A DNA stretch of 32,944 nucleotides from Deltaproteobacteria bacterium. GTDB lineage: Bacteria; Desulfobacterota; Syntrophobacteria; BM002. Position numbers and translations under genes: made by a program. The notes under the pieces are model-generated. The model did no database searches. It worked only from the letters and a program-made list of their open reading frames with translations, and was not told the DNA's origin. Shown in pieces: positions 1 through 7,092 of this stretch. Where the stretch lies: positions 1-32,944 of the forward strand of contig JAJDNB010000164.1 of the NCBI GenBank assembly GCA_022340905.1. The letters are read 5' to 3'. Each line of letters begins with the position of its first letter. Positions within the stretch are counted from its first letter, which is position 1.

Positions 1-1139
1 CCAAATTTGAGCGGCACCAAGGTATCATTTTCTGAAAGGATACCCTTTTCCAGCGCCTCCGTAGTCCAGGCCAGGGCCACCCCTGCTGACATGACATCCA
101 GTCCGACTTTTTCCACTGCATCCATAAGGGCGAGCACTTTAGAGGCATCCGTCACTCCTAGCATGGCTCCTGATGCAAAAATAGGCTCGAAATCATAGGA
201 AACCTGACGATACAGATATTGATTCGGCTCCATGAATTTCTCCCGCACGAATCCCACGTGAACACAGCCCACCGGACAGTTAGAACAAGCAGTGTGACGC
301 AACAGGGTGTCCCGGGCAAATCTTTCGCCGCTAATTCCTTCCATCTCCGGATCACTAGTCTGTTTAAGATTCCTGAAGGGTAGAGCCTTAAGCTCATTCA
401 ACACCCCTAGGTTAACCGGGGTACCGAGGTTATGATACTTTTCCATCATGTCTGTGGTGGTAAGCTGCTGGTAAACTTCTTTGAAAAGATCGGGGTATTC
501 CTTGCCCTCCGGCAGGTCAAAGACACCGTCTCCATGAATTACCACAGCCTTGAGGTTCTTGACACCCATGACCGCGCCCCCTCCAAGCCTGCCGAAATGA
601 CGGTAGGTGTCCACATTGATGCAGGCCATGGCCGAGCCAACTTCCCCAGCAGGACCTATACGCATAATGCTCCTATGCCCTGAGCCTGTTGACATGCGGC
701 GGAGAAGCTTTCCTGCCTGATCTACCTCCATGCCCCACATGTAGTGGACATCTTTAAGTTCAAGCTGGCGCGAACCGATGAGAAGGCAGGAGGGTTTGGC
801 AGCCTTGCCAGCAAGGACAAGCCCGTCCAGATCGGCAAAGCGAAGTGCAAGAGCTGAGCGGCCCCCAGCGTGGCTTTCCGCGTATTGGTCGTGGTAAGGT
901 GATTTGAAAGCACACACGGTCTTGCTCATGAGGGGAAAATACCCGGTAAGAGGACCGATGGTAAAAATGAGAGGCTGATCCGGGTCGTCCCATGGCCTGT
1001 CCCTATGGCCATATTCATTAAATAGGAGAGCTGCCAAGCCGCTGCCCCCGGCAATCTGATCCCGACCCTCAAGGGTGAGAATTTTGCCCTTACCTTTATC
1101 AAGATCCACCTTGAGTACCCTGAAGTGGTCTCTGATCAT
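1..1139 (-). CDS. Aldehyde:ferredoxin oxidoreductase, tungsten family (partial, N-terminal part)
   Basis: An uninterrupted minus-strand frame runs from ATG at 1139 off the left edge, giving 379 residues of a protein that in this family is about 600 long. It starts with the AFOR N-terminal fold (GGSGLAALL near residue 31, IGPLTG near 61) and contains C285-x2-C288-x3-C292, matching the first three ligands of the [4Fe-4S] cluster; the fourth Cys would lie outside the window. Family enzymes carry a tungsto-bispterin cofactor and oxidise aldehydes to acids, or reduce acids, with ferredoxin in the cytoplasm. Its ATG overlaps the TGA of the upstream ferredoxin gene in an ATGA quartet, so the two are probably translationally coupled. 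The subfamily (AOR, FOR, GAPOR-like or AorB of an AorABC enzyme) cannot be fixed from this part alone. Confidence 0.93.
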   Translation of the reverse strand, partial: MIRDHFRVLKVDLDKGKGKILTLEGRDQIAGGSGLAALLFNEYGHRDRPWDDPDQPLIFTIGPLTGYFPLMSKTVCAFKSPYHDQYAESHAGGRSALALRFADLDGLVLAGKAAKPSCLLIGSRQLELKDVHYMWGMEVDQAGKLLRRMSTGSGHRSIMRIGPAGEVGSAMACINVDTYRHFGRLGGGAVMGVKNLKAVVIHGDGVFDLPEGKEYPDLFKEVYQQLTTTDMMEKYHNLGTPVNLGVLNELKALPFRNLKQTSDPEMEGISGERFARDTLLRHTACSNCPVGCVHVGFVREKFMEPNQYLYRQVSYDFEPIFASGAMLGVTDASKVLALMDAVEKVGLDVMSAGVALAWTTEALEKGILSENDTLVPLKF

Positions 1140-1588
1140 GGCAATAACTCCTCTGCTTCATTTTGGGCTGTCGGCTCAACCGGAACCTTTAAGATCTCCA
1201 AACAGTCGTGAGGACAGAACTCCACGCATCTGCCGCAGTGGATGCAAACAAAGGGCTCTTTGTTTTCATCAAGATAGATAGCATCCACTGGACAGGCCTC
1301 GGCGCAGTCTCCGCAGTGAATACAAAGTTTTTTCTTAAAAATAACCCCCCCACCCTTGCGTTGCGAATAGGCCCCGGTTGGACAGGCCTCGGCACAGGGG
1401 GCAGGGTCGCAGGCAAGACAGGGCCTAGCCTCAAAGCCGGTTGACAAGCCGCCGGAAGATCTTATGCGAATGCCCGCCGTATCCCATGAAAGGCGTTTGT
1501 GGACGAGGCGGGCACAAGCCAGCGAGCAGGAGTGGCAGCCAATACATCTTTCCATCCTGGGAGTCGTCAACACTCTCGCGGTCTTCAT
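1136..1588 (-). CDS. Four-cluster 4Fe-4S ferredoxin subunit, AorA/HycB-like
   Basis: 150 residues with sixteen cysteines in four cluster motifs: C15/18/21/25, C57/60/65/69, C89/92/95/99 and C115/118/121/125, plus one extra Cys at 129. This arrangement fits electron-transfer subunits of the HycB/DmsB type and the AorA subunit known from multi-subunit tungsten aldehyde oxidoreductases. It has no signal peptide, so it is cytoplasmic. The start at 1588 has an AGGAGA ribosome site about six bases upstream. The gene lies directly upstream of, and overlaps by four bases, the aldehyde oxidoreductase, so it probably relays electrons from its [4Fe-4S] cluster. Whether a flavoprotein AorC partner exists beyond the left edge cannot be seen. 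Confidence 0.9.
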   Translation of the reverse strand: MKTARVLTTPRMERCIGCHSCSLACARLVHKRLSWDTAGIRIRSSGGLSTGFEARPCLACDPAPCAEACPTGAYSQRKGGGVIFKKKLCIHCGDCAEACPVDAIYLDENKEPFVCIHCGRCVEFCPHDCLEILKVPVEPTAQNEAEELLP

Positions 1589-1751
1589 AGATGGTCTCCT
1601 GGGAAGTGCACAAATTAATTAAAGCAATGTATTAAAAATAAATCACTTTATATCATGAACTTATATAGTTAATACTTATCTATTTGATAGTTTGCAGAGC
1701 CACCATATGTCTTTCTCTATCGAGCCGATTTTCACCTAAATAACATACTCA

Positions 1752-1768
1752 CCCCTTTTGTAAAGGGG
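1752..1768. other. Short GC hairpin in the aor-mla spacer
   Basis: CCCCTTT at 1752-1758 pairs with AAAGGGG at 1762-1768 across a three-base loop. It lies between the 3' end of the mla operon and the aor operon, both on the minus strand. There is no clear T-run on either side, so a terminator role is only possible. Confidence 0.35.
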
Positions 1769-1877
1769 GCACCACCGGGGATTTTAAAGCTTAAAGTAAA
1801 ATTCCCTCGCATTCTATAAGGGCAGAGGGATTTCCGCGTCTGAGGCAATATCTTTTGCAATAAGGAGGGGGGTTCTT

Positions 1878-2510
1878 CTATCTGGCAGAAGCAGCCTTGA
1901 TCTCCCCGGCAATTTCGCGACTGAGGTCGGCCACTAGTGCGCTCAGGGTGGCAACGAGGGTTTCGTAACTCTTATCTGCCAGGGGCTTACTAAAACTTGT
2001 CTGTCTGGTTACAGTCTGTTTTCTCTCATTCCCTTCAAATTTTAGAATGTAATACTGAGCGAGCAGCGAAGCTTTAACCCCTGGTTCACCATCAAAACGA
2101 ACGACATCCACAACGACTTGATAGTCCAATGGCAGCTCCTGTTTGCTCCTATAAGGGAAGATGAGGATGCGATCCGTAGAAAGGAGGACAGACAGGTTTT
2201 GAGCCAAAATGGCGGTGAAGGTGCTGTTTAAAGGCTCTCCCCAGTAATGGAAGTCGTGAATCTTGATCTCGTTCGTACTGGTCCGGGTCACAATCTGGGG
2301 CCGATTCAGGTACTCTTGGACTCTCACGGGACCAATCCCGAGTACGACTCCCTCACCCACTACTGCCCCATGTTCTTCTGCGGATGAGGTAAGGGGCTGA
2401 AGCAGGTAGAAATCTGTGGGCTTTTGGGTTCCCGTTCCCAAGCAGCCTCCAAAAGAGACAAACAAAGCAATCAGAGCGGTTCCTAACAGACACGAGCGAT
2501 TAAAACGCAT
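1878..2510 (-). CDS. PqiC-family ABC-transport auxiliary lipoprotein
   Basis: 210 residues with a lipoprotein signal: a hydrophobic stretch ending in a lipobox FGGC with the lipidated Cys at residue 23. The mature start (TDFYLLQPL) and the later VGIGPVRVQEYLNRPQIV-like segment are typical of the ABC_trans_aux/DUF330 family (PqiC). These lipoproteins act with MCE proteins in phospholipid transport between inner and outer membrane. It is the last gene of the four-gene mla-like operon. Its GGGAGGTAAG ribosome site sits in the final codons of the MCE gene and only three bases separate that stop from this ATG, so co-translation is expected. There is no membrane segment apart from the signal. Confidence 0.88.
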   Translation of the reverse strand: MRFNRSCLLGTALIALFVSFGGCLGTGTQKPTDFYLLQPLTSSAEEHGAVVGEGVVLGIGPVRVQEYLNRPQIVTRTSTNEIKIHDFHYWGEPLNSTFTAILAQNLSVLLSTDRILIFPYRSKQELPLDYQVVVDVVRFDGEPGVKASLLAQYYILKFEGNERKQTVTRQTSFSKPLADKSYETLVATLSALVADLSREIAGEIKAASAR

Positions 2511-2513
2511 TAC

Positions 2514-3515
2514 TTACCTCCCTAAAGACACTTTGCCGCGGATAAGGGCGTCTGGCTGCCTTTGCAGGTACCCGGCAAGAGAATTGATGGAATCGGCCAT
2601 AACCTTGAGTTGTTGAAGAGTCCTGGTGAGCTCGTACATGAGAGTCGAGTCGGGATCGACCACGTCACTAATCGAGGCGAGGGCGACTTCTGCATTCTTG
2701 ACGGAGGCTTGGGCAGTCTTCAGCGTCTCCTGCAATTGAGTAAATGTGGGCTCAACCTGAGTATTCACATTCTGCACCAACTTCTGGGTATCCTTCATGG
2801 TCTCCTCGATGCTGGTGGTTAGGGGGCCGACCCGGCGATCCAGATTACGAGCCAGCTTGCCGAGGTCTTGCAAGCTCCTGTTAAGGGCGGTGACGGCCTC
2901 TGTCAGCTCAGGTGAAGTGGCAAGCTTTTCGATTGCCGCCATTGTTTTTCTCGCGTCTTCAACTATCTCCTTTATGGGGAGATTCTCCAATGTTTTGGCT
3001 AATTGCTCCATAGCGGTGGGAATTGTTGGGAGTTCAGGTACTTTCTTATCGAGCCCGACGTAGTGGACCGGAGTATCCGGAAACATGTCGAATGCCACCT
3101 GAAGTTTACCCGTAACCAAACTCTGCAGCTCTAGCTTGGCTCTCAGACCGCGCTCAACCAACAGTTTCATGAACTCATCCGGGCCTGCGGCAATCCTCTT
3201 CTTTTCCGCCGAGCTGAACTCTCCTACGTCCTTAACCTTGTCGGGAAATACCTCCACATACACTGGGGTTTGAAACTTCAGTGTTTCCCGATCAATGACA
3301 ACCTTGATAGCGGTCACCGTACCGATCTGTACGCCTTTGAGGGTTACGGGGGCTCCCACAGTCAATCCCTTAACTGAACCAGGAAAGAAAAGCACCCATT
3401 CATGCTTTTCTTCAAAAAACTTTCCTGAACCGAAAACTATTACGCCAATGGTGGCCAAAACCACAGCCCCAACCACAAAAGCACCGATGACCTTAGGATT
3501 TGCCTTTTTTGTCAT
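2514..3515 (-). CDS. mlaD: MCE-domain lipid-transport protein (MlaD/PqiB type)
   Basis: 333 residues: one N-terminal membrane anchor (about 9-30), one MCE domain (about 38-120, with FPGSVKGLTVGAPVTLKG and GVQIGTV), then a long helical tail to the C-terminus rich in short amphipathic repeats. This is the periplasmic substrate-binding ring subunit of an Mla-type phospholipid ABC transporter. E. coli MlaD is about 180 residues, so the tail is long and may form a helical channel or needle as in PqiB/YebT; that is inference. The start at 3515 has AGGATG eight bases upstream. It lies between the ATPase gene and the PqiC-like lipoprotein gene in one minus-strand operon. Confidence 0.9.
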   Translation of the reverse strand: MTKKANPKVIGAFVVGAVVLATIGVIVFGSGKFFEEKHEWVLFFPGSVKGLTVGAPVTLKGVQIGTVTAIKVVIDRETLKFQTPVYVEVFPDKVKDVGEFSSAEKKRIAAGPDEFMKLLVERGLRAKLELQSLVTGKLQVAFDMFPDTPVHYVGLDKKVPELPTIPTAMEQLAKTLENLPIKEIVEDARKTMAAIEKLATSPELTEAVTALNRSLQDLGKLARNLDRRVGPLTTSIEETMKDTQKLVQNVNTQVEPTFTQLQETLKTAQASVKNAEVALASISDVVDPDSTLMYELTRTLQQLKVMADSINSLAGYLQRQPDALIRGKVSLGR

Positions 3516-3566
3516 AGTTCTAACATCCTGTCAGTATAAAACACTTTATCAATCAAACAATGTGGG

Positions 3567-4337
3567 CTACTTCGCCGCTTCCTTATCCTCTCCCCGGGTG
3601 AGAAACCTGTGAACCTTAGGATCCGGTGGATTGGCAACAAGCTCTTTAGGATCCCCACTGGCGATCATGGTTCTTGAATCTACATCGAGAAAAACTGAGT
3701 TGTTGCCGATGGCAAAAATGGACGCCAGCTCATGGGTCACCACAACAATTGTTGCCCCAAGACTCTCCGACAGCTCTTTGATAAGGTCATCCAACAACCT
3801 GGCGCTGATAGGATCCAGCCCAGCAGAGGGTTCGTCGAAAAAAAGGATGTCAGGGTCCAGAGCCATAGCCCGTGCCAGGCCCGCCCGCTTTTTCATGCCA
3901 CCGCTAATTTCGGACGGGTAGAACTCCTCAAATCCTGCAAGGCCCACCAGGGAAAGCTTGAGGGAGACTATCTCGCCAATCTGGCTAGGGCTCAGATCGG
4001 TGTACTGCTCAAGGGGGAGAGCGATGTTCTCCGCCAGGGTCATAGAACTCCACAAGGCGCCACTCTGGTAGAGGATACCCACGTTCTGTATAATCTGTTC
4101 TTGTTGCTCAGGGCTCGTCTCCCAAAAGCTCACATCGCCATAATAGACTTGCCCCTTTGCTGGCGATTTGAGTCCCACCATGATTCTCATCAGGGTGCTT
4201 TTGCCGCAACCGCTGCCACCCATGACGATAAAAATATCTCCCCGGTTGACGCTGAAGTTGAGATCTCGCATGAGCACAAAGTCACCATAGGCCATGGTGA
4301 GATCATGCACTGTAATATGAGGTTCTTTGTTGTTCAT
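3567..4337 (-). CDS. mlaF: Mla-type ABC transporter ATP-binding protein
   Basis: 256 residues with all ABC ATPase motifs: Walker A GGSGCGKST at 40-48, signature SGGMKKR at 144-150, Walker B ILFFDE at 164-169, the D-loop SAGLDP and the switch His in VVVTHE. The SGGM signature and the SAGLDPISA D-loop are typical of the MlaF/Ttg2A (MKL) subgroup, which powers phospholipid movement with the MlaE permease. It is followed 51 bases later by the MCE gene and preceded by the permease gene with a 97-base gap. The ribosome site before 4337 is weak (GGA only). Confidence 0.93.
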   Translation of the reverse strand: MNNKEPHITVHDLTMAYGDFVLMRDLNFSVNRGDIFIVMGGSGCGKSTLMRIMVGLKSPAKGQVYYGDVSFWETSPEQQEQIIQNVGILYQSGALWSSMTLAENIALPLEQYTDLSPSQIGEIVSLKLSLVGLAGFEEFYPSEISGGMKKRAGLARAMALDPDILFFDEPSAGLDPISARLLDDLIKELSESLGATIVVVTHELASIFAIGNNSVFLDVDSRTMIASGDPKELVANPPDPKVHRFLTRGEDKEAAK

Positions 4338-4434
4338 ATTTTCCGAGCAAATGTTTCAGAGCAAAAATTAAAGCACCCATAGCCCATAGTGAAAGATACT
4401 TGCTCTCGACGCCATGCGCTCTGCGCTTGGATGT

Positions 4435-5589
4435 CTAAATGCCGATGATATTGGTAACAACCGCGAAAATACCATCGAGTACTATTATCAATACTATTGA
4501 AGTGACCACCGCCGAGGTGGCCGCGTCTCCCACGGCTGAAGCGCTGCGTCCGCATTCCATGCCTCTGAGGCAGCCCGTTATGGCTACGACTACTCCGTAA
4601 ATCGCACTCTTGAAGACCCCTATACCGAACTGAGTAAGGTTGAGTGAGGCTTTGGTCTGCCCCATATATTGGGTAAAGCTAATATCAAACATGCCAGTGC
4701 CGACAACAAAGCCACCCAGTATGCCCACCAAGTCGGAGTAGAGGCAGAGAAGAGGCATCATCAAGATGAGGGCAAGCATACGAGGCAAGACCAAAAATTC
4801 CATGGGTGAGATGCCCATGGTGGTCAGAGCATCAACCTCTTCATTTACCTGCATAGTGCCAATCTGGGCGGCAAAGGCAGCTCCGGTGCGACCGGCCATG
4901 ATAATCGCGGTCATTATTGCCCCCATCTCCCTGGCCATGGCAATGCCTACCAGATTTGCAATGTAAATCTGTGCCCCGAACAGGGCCAACTGAACCGCCC
5001 CCACAAATGCCAGGATCAAGCCCACCAGAAAACTGATCAGGGAAACAATAGGCAGGGCATCGGCACCGCATTGCTGAAGCGTCAACCAAAGGTCCGTGCG
5101 ACGAAACTTGGCCTTGCCCACCAGGAATCTACCAAAGGCAATTGTGGCTTCGCCCAAGAATGTGGTCATGCCGGTAACCTGGCGAGCGATGTCCATACCA
5201 GCCTTGCCAACCTGGACCAAAAAAGGTTCCCGCAAGGCCATCTTGCGGGCGTCTTTCTTCTCCGGCACCGCGGCAGCCAGGTCCAGCAAGCGCCGCACCC
5301 CTTCCGGCAACCCTGACCGATCCACATCAATTTGCCGTTTGCTGCATTGATCAAAGACCTTGAGTAAAAAGGTGATCAATACACTGTCCCAACTTCCGAG
5401 CTCATTTGTATCAAAGGTGATCCGTTGGAGCGGCTGTCCGGAATCGACCTGCTTCTGTACCTCCTCCGGCGAAGGGATGACCTTGCCGATAGTCCAATCC
5501 CCCGCCAGCCTCAAAGCCAGGCTGTTTTCCCTGGGCCGGCTAAAAGCAAGGTCGCCTGATGATGTAATTACTCCGGTTGTAGTATCCAT
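4435..5589 (-). CDS. mlaE: MlaE-type permease with N-terminal STAS domain
   Basis: 384 residues. Residues about 15-115 form a STAS-like domain (MlaB-type), and residues about 150-384 are the MlaE/YrbE permease with several membrane helices, including EVDALTTMGISPMEFLVLPR, the conserved cytoplasmic coupling segment of this family. Fusion of STAS to permease replaces the separate MlaB of E. coli and is known in other Proteobacteria. It is the first gene of the minus-strand operon mlaE-mlaF-mlaD-pqiC, behind a strong promoter at 5617-5645. I see no good Shine-Dalgarno before the ATG at 5589. No gene for the periplasmic carrier MlaC or the outer-membrane MlaA is present here. Confidence 0.92.
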   Translation of the reverse strand: MDTTTGVITSSGDLAFSRPRENSLALRLAGDWTIGKVIPSPEEVQKQVDSGQPLQRITFDTNELGSWDSVLITFLLKVFDQCSKRQIDVDRSGLPEGVRRLLDLAAAVPEKKDARKMALREPFLVQVGKAGMDIARQVTGMTTFLGEATIAFGRFLVGKAKFRRTDLWLTLQQCGADALPIVSLISFLVGLILAFVGAVQLALFGAQIYIANLVGIAMAREMGAIMTAIIMAGRTGAAFAAQIGTMQVNEEVDALTTMGISPMEFLVLPRMLALILMMPLLCLYSDLVGILGGFVVGTGMFDISFTQYMGQTKASLNLTQFGIGVFKSAIYGVVVAITGCLRGMECGRSASAVGDAATSAVVTSIVLIIVLDGIFAVVTNIIGI

Positions 5590-5616
5590 ATGTAGATGTT
5601 TGAAAGAGTCTAACGT

Positions 5617-5645
5617 ATAATATCTGAAACTCTTGGACGGTTCAA
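5617..5645 (-). promoter_or_regulatory. Sigma-70-like promoter of the mla operon
   Basis: Read on the minus strand, TTGAAC (5645-5640) and TATTAT (5622-5617) are separated by 17 bases, 5/6 matches to each consensus box. It points into mlaE, whose ATG is about 28 bases from the -10 box. Read by eye only. Confidence 0.6.
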
Positions 5646-5706
5646 TCTCTACCGTTCTCAGGAGCTAGCTACTACAGAAAAACAATTATACTGAGGTGAC
5701 AACAAG

Positions 5707-6030
5707 ATGAAGAAAATCATAGTGATTATCTGTACAGTTTTCTTGCTTCTGGCTAGTGCTGCCATCCCCAGCGATAATACTGTTTACGTCACCAAGAAAA
5801 ACTATCCCATGGCCCTCACCAAAGAAGACTTTGAGATGTTTCATCAAAGTATTCTCAATGATGATGCTGCCGTGTTTTTGAAACTCCGGCAAGAAGGTAG
5901 GGCTTGGCTGTCGAGGGCAGGAGTGGAAGTCTACATTGTCGAAACTTATGACTCCGGCAAAATCAAGATCAAGCCAAAGGATGGAACACAAGAAATCTGG
6001 ACGTTGCAGGAGGCGCTAGAAAAAAAGTAG
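5707..6030 (+). CDS. Small exported protein of unknown function
   Basis: 107 residues beginning with a clear signal peptide (MKKIIVIICTVFLLLASAAIPS), so the mature part of about 85 residues is probably periplasmic. The start has a GAGGTGA ribosome site seven bases upstream. The mature part is charged and has no cysteine; it contains KKNYPMALTKEDFEMF and a C-terminal SGKIKIKPKDGTQEIWTL that looks like a small beta-strand module. I do not recognise the family. It is divergent from the mla operon with about 117 bases between starts, so shared regulation is possible, and it converges with the binding-lipoprotein gene 38 bases downstream. Its stop codon is followed at once by an AGCCAGGAGCCAGGAGTCAG repeat. 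Confidence 0.8.
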   Translation: MKKIIVIICTVFLLLASAAIPSDNTVYVTKKNYPMALTKEDFEMFHQSILNDDAAVFLKLRQEGRAWLSRAGVEVYIVETYDSGKIKIKPKDGTQEIWTLQEALEKK

Positions 6031-6056
6031 CCAGGAGCCAGGAGTCAGCAGACAGA
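6028..6056. repeat. Stop-adjacent AGCCAG/AGTCAG repeat, copy 1
   Basis: Starting with the TAG stop of the upstream gene, the sequence repeats a degenerate CCAGGAG / TCAGCAG unit for about 29 bases. Similar tracts adjoin stop codons at 27444 and 30489. Confidence 0.55.
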
Positions 6057-6068
6057 AAACACCACCAC

Positions 6069-6884
6069 CTAAGGCAATCGCTCCAACCACGACGAGTCCT
6101 CAAACCAACGCTCTGTTAAGTTGCCCAGTTCCCCTGTTTCTTCGAGCATAAAGAGAAAATTGTCCGCCCAGTTGACCAGATGGGGGTCATAAGAGGGCAT
6201 GGCAATGCCTATAGGTTCATAGGTAAGGGGGGTAAAAACTGAAAGCAGCCCCTGATTTGGATGGCGAAACAGGGACACCACGCAGATGGGATAGTCGGCA
6301 ACCATAGCATGAACTTTGCCCTTGAGCACCAGGTCTACAGCCTCATCATAGTCTTTTGCCGGTATGAACTGGGCCTTTGGTAATACTGACTCAACAAAAT
6401 ATTGACTGGTGGAGCCTTTGAGGGCGGTTAACCTGGTATTTGGGCTGTTTACTTCGGTGGCTTCTTTTGCCTTTGCTATTGTCTCGATCTTTGTAAGGAA
6501 CGCCTTCCCAGAAACATAATAAGGACCAACAAATGCAACTTTCAAGTTCCGTTTGGGGGTCATAGTCATCCCCGACATGACCATGTCCACCTTGCCGCTT
6601 TCTAGGGTTGTAAGGAGCTTCGAAAATTCCATAGTTTCAATCCTCAGTTTAACCCCCATGGCGTCGGCCATCATTTTGGCCAGGTCCACCTCGAACCCTA
6701 TTACTTCACCATCCTTGGTTGTCATGTTAAGGGGTGGCATGCTCCCAGCCGTCCCCAGCACCAATTCGCCTCTTTGTAAAATGTTATCAAGTACTGGCTT
6801 TGGCGTAGGCTTGACTATCTTCTGGGTACAACCGAAAAGAAAAAATGGCAAAATAAGGACAAGAACAACTATAGCCTTTTTCAT
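6069..6884 (-). CDS. Amino-acid-type ABC transporter substrate-binding lipoprotein (SBP family 3)
   Basis: 271 residues with a lipoprotein signal peptide (FFLFGC, lipidated Cys 19) followed by a family 3 solute-binding domain: LVLGTAGSMPPLNM, a GFEVDLAKMMAD segment and MVMSGMTMTPKR, the usual ligand-binding landmarks for polar amino acids. The ribosome site GGGAG lies about eight bases before the ATG at 6884. No permease or ATPase gene is adjacent, so it is an orphan binding protein; it may serve a transporter encoded elsewhere or act as a sensor. Mature size and the absence of a C-terminal kinase or cyclase domain argue for simple binding. Confidence 0.9.
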   Translation of the reverse strand: MKKAIVVLVLILPFFLFGCTQKIVKPTPKPVLDNILQRGELVLGTAGSMPPLNMTTKDGEVIGFEVDLAKMMADAMGVKLRIETMEFSKLLTTLESGKVDMVMSGMTMTPKRNLKVAFVGPYYVSGKAFLTKIETIAKAKEATEVNSPNTRLTALKGSTSQYFVESVLPKAQFIPAKDYDEAVDLVLKGKVHAMVADYPICVVSLFRHPNQGLLSVFTPLTYEPIGIAMPSYDPHLVNWADNFLFMLEETGELGNLTERWFEDSSWLERLP

Positions 6885-7013
6885 GAGCTTTCTCCCTTGA
6901 ATTCTGGTTTCAGCGATAGGGGGGTATCTTACTGTTGGTCAGGCTTACTCGAAATAATATCAGACAAGTTTAAGACTGCTACAGCTGAGAGTCAACAAAG
7001 AAGAGGAGAATTC

Positions 7014-7042
7014 TTGACATAAACAGTAAGTTAGGCAAGAAT
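7014..7042 (+). promoter_or_regulatory. Putative sigma-70 promoter of the MscS gene
   Basis: TTGACA at 7014-7019, a 17-base spacer and AAGAAT at 7037-7042 (4/6 to the -10 consensus). Transcription would start near 7049, leaving a leader of about 44 bases before the ATG at 7093. Confidence 0.5.
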
Positions 7043-7092
7043 CGACCTTTGGGGAACATTGTCTCCCTCATTCGGTAATGGAAGGATGAAAA

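Noticed and set aside
158-993. Short minus-strand frames in the aor region suggesting a broken gene
   Set aside because: They are in shadow frames; the real frame from 1139 is open without interruption to the left edge.
3732-4382. 216-codon plus-strand frame opposite mlaF
   Set aside because: Antisense shadow of a well-supported ATPase; no recognisable domain or ribosome site.
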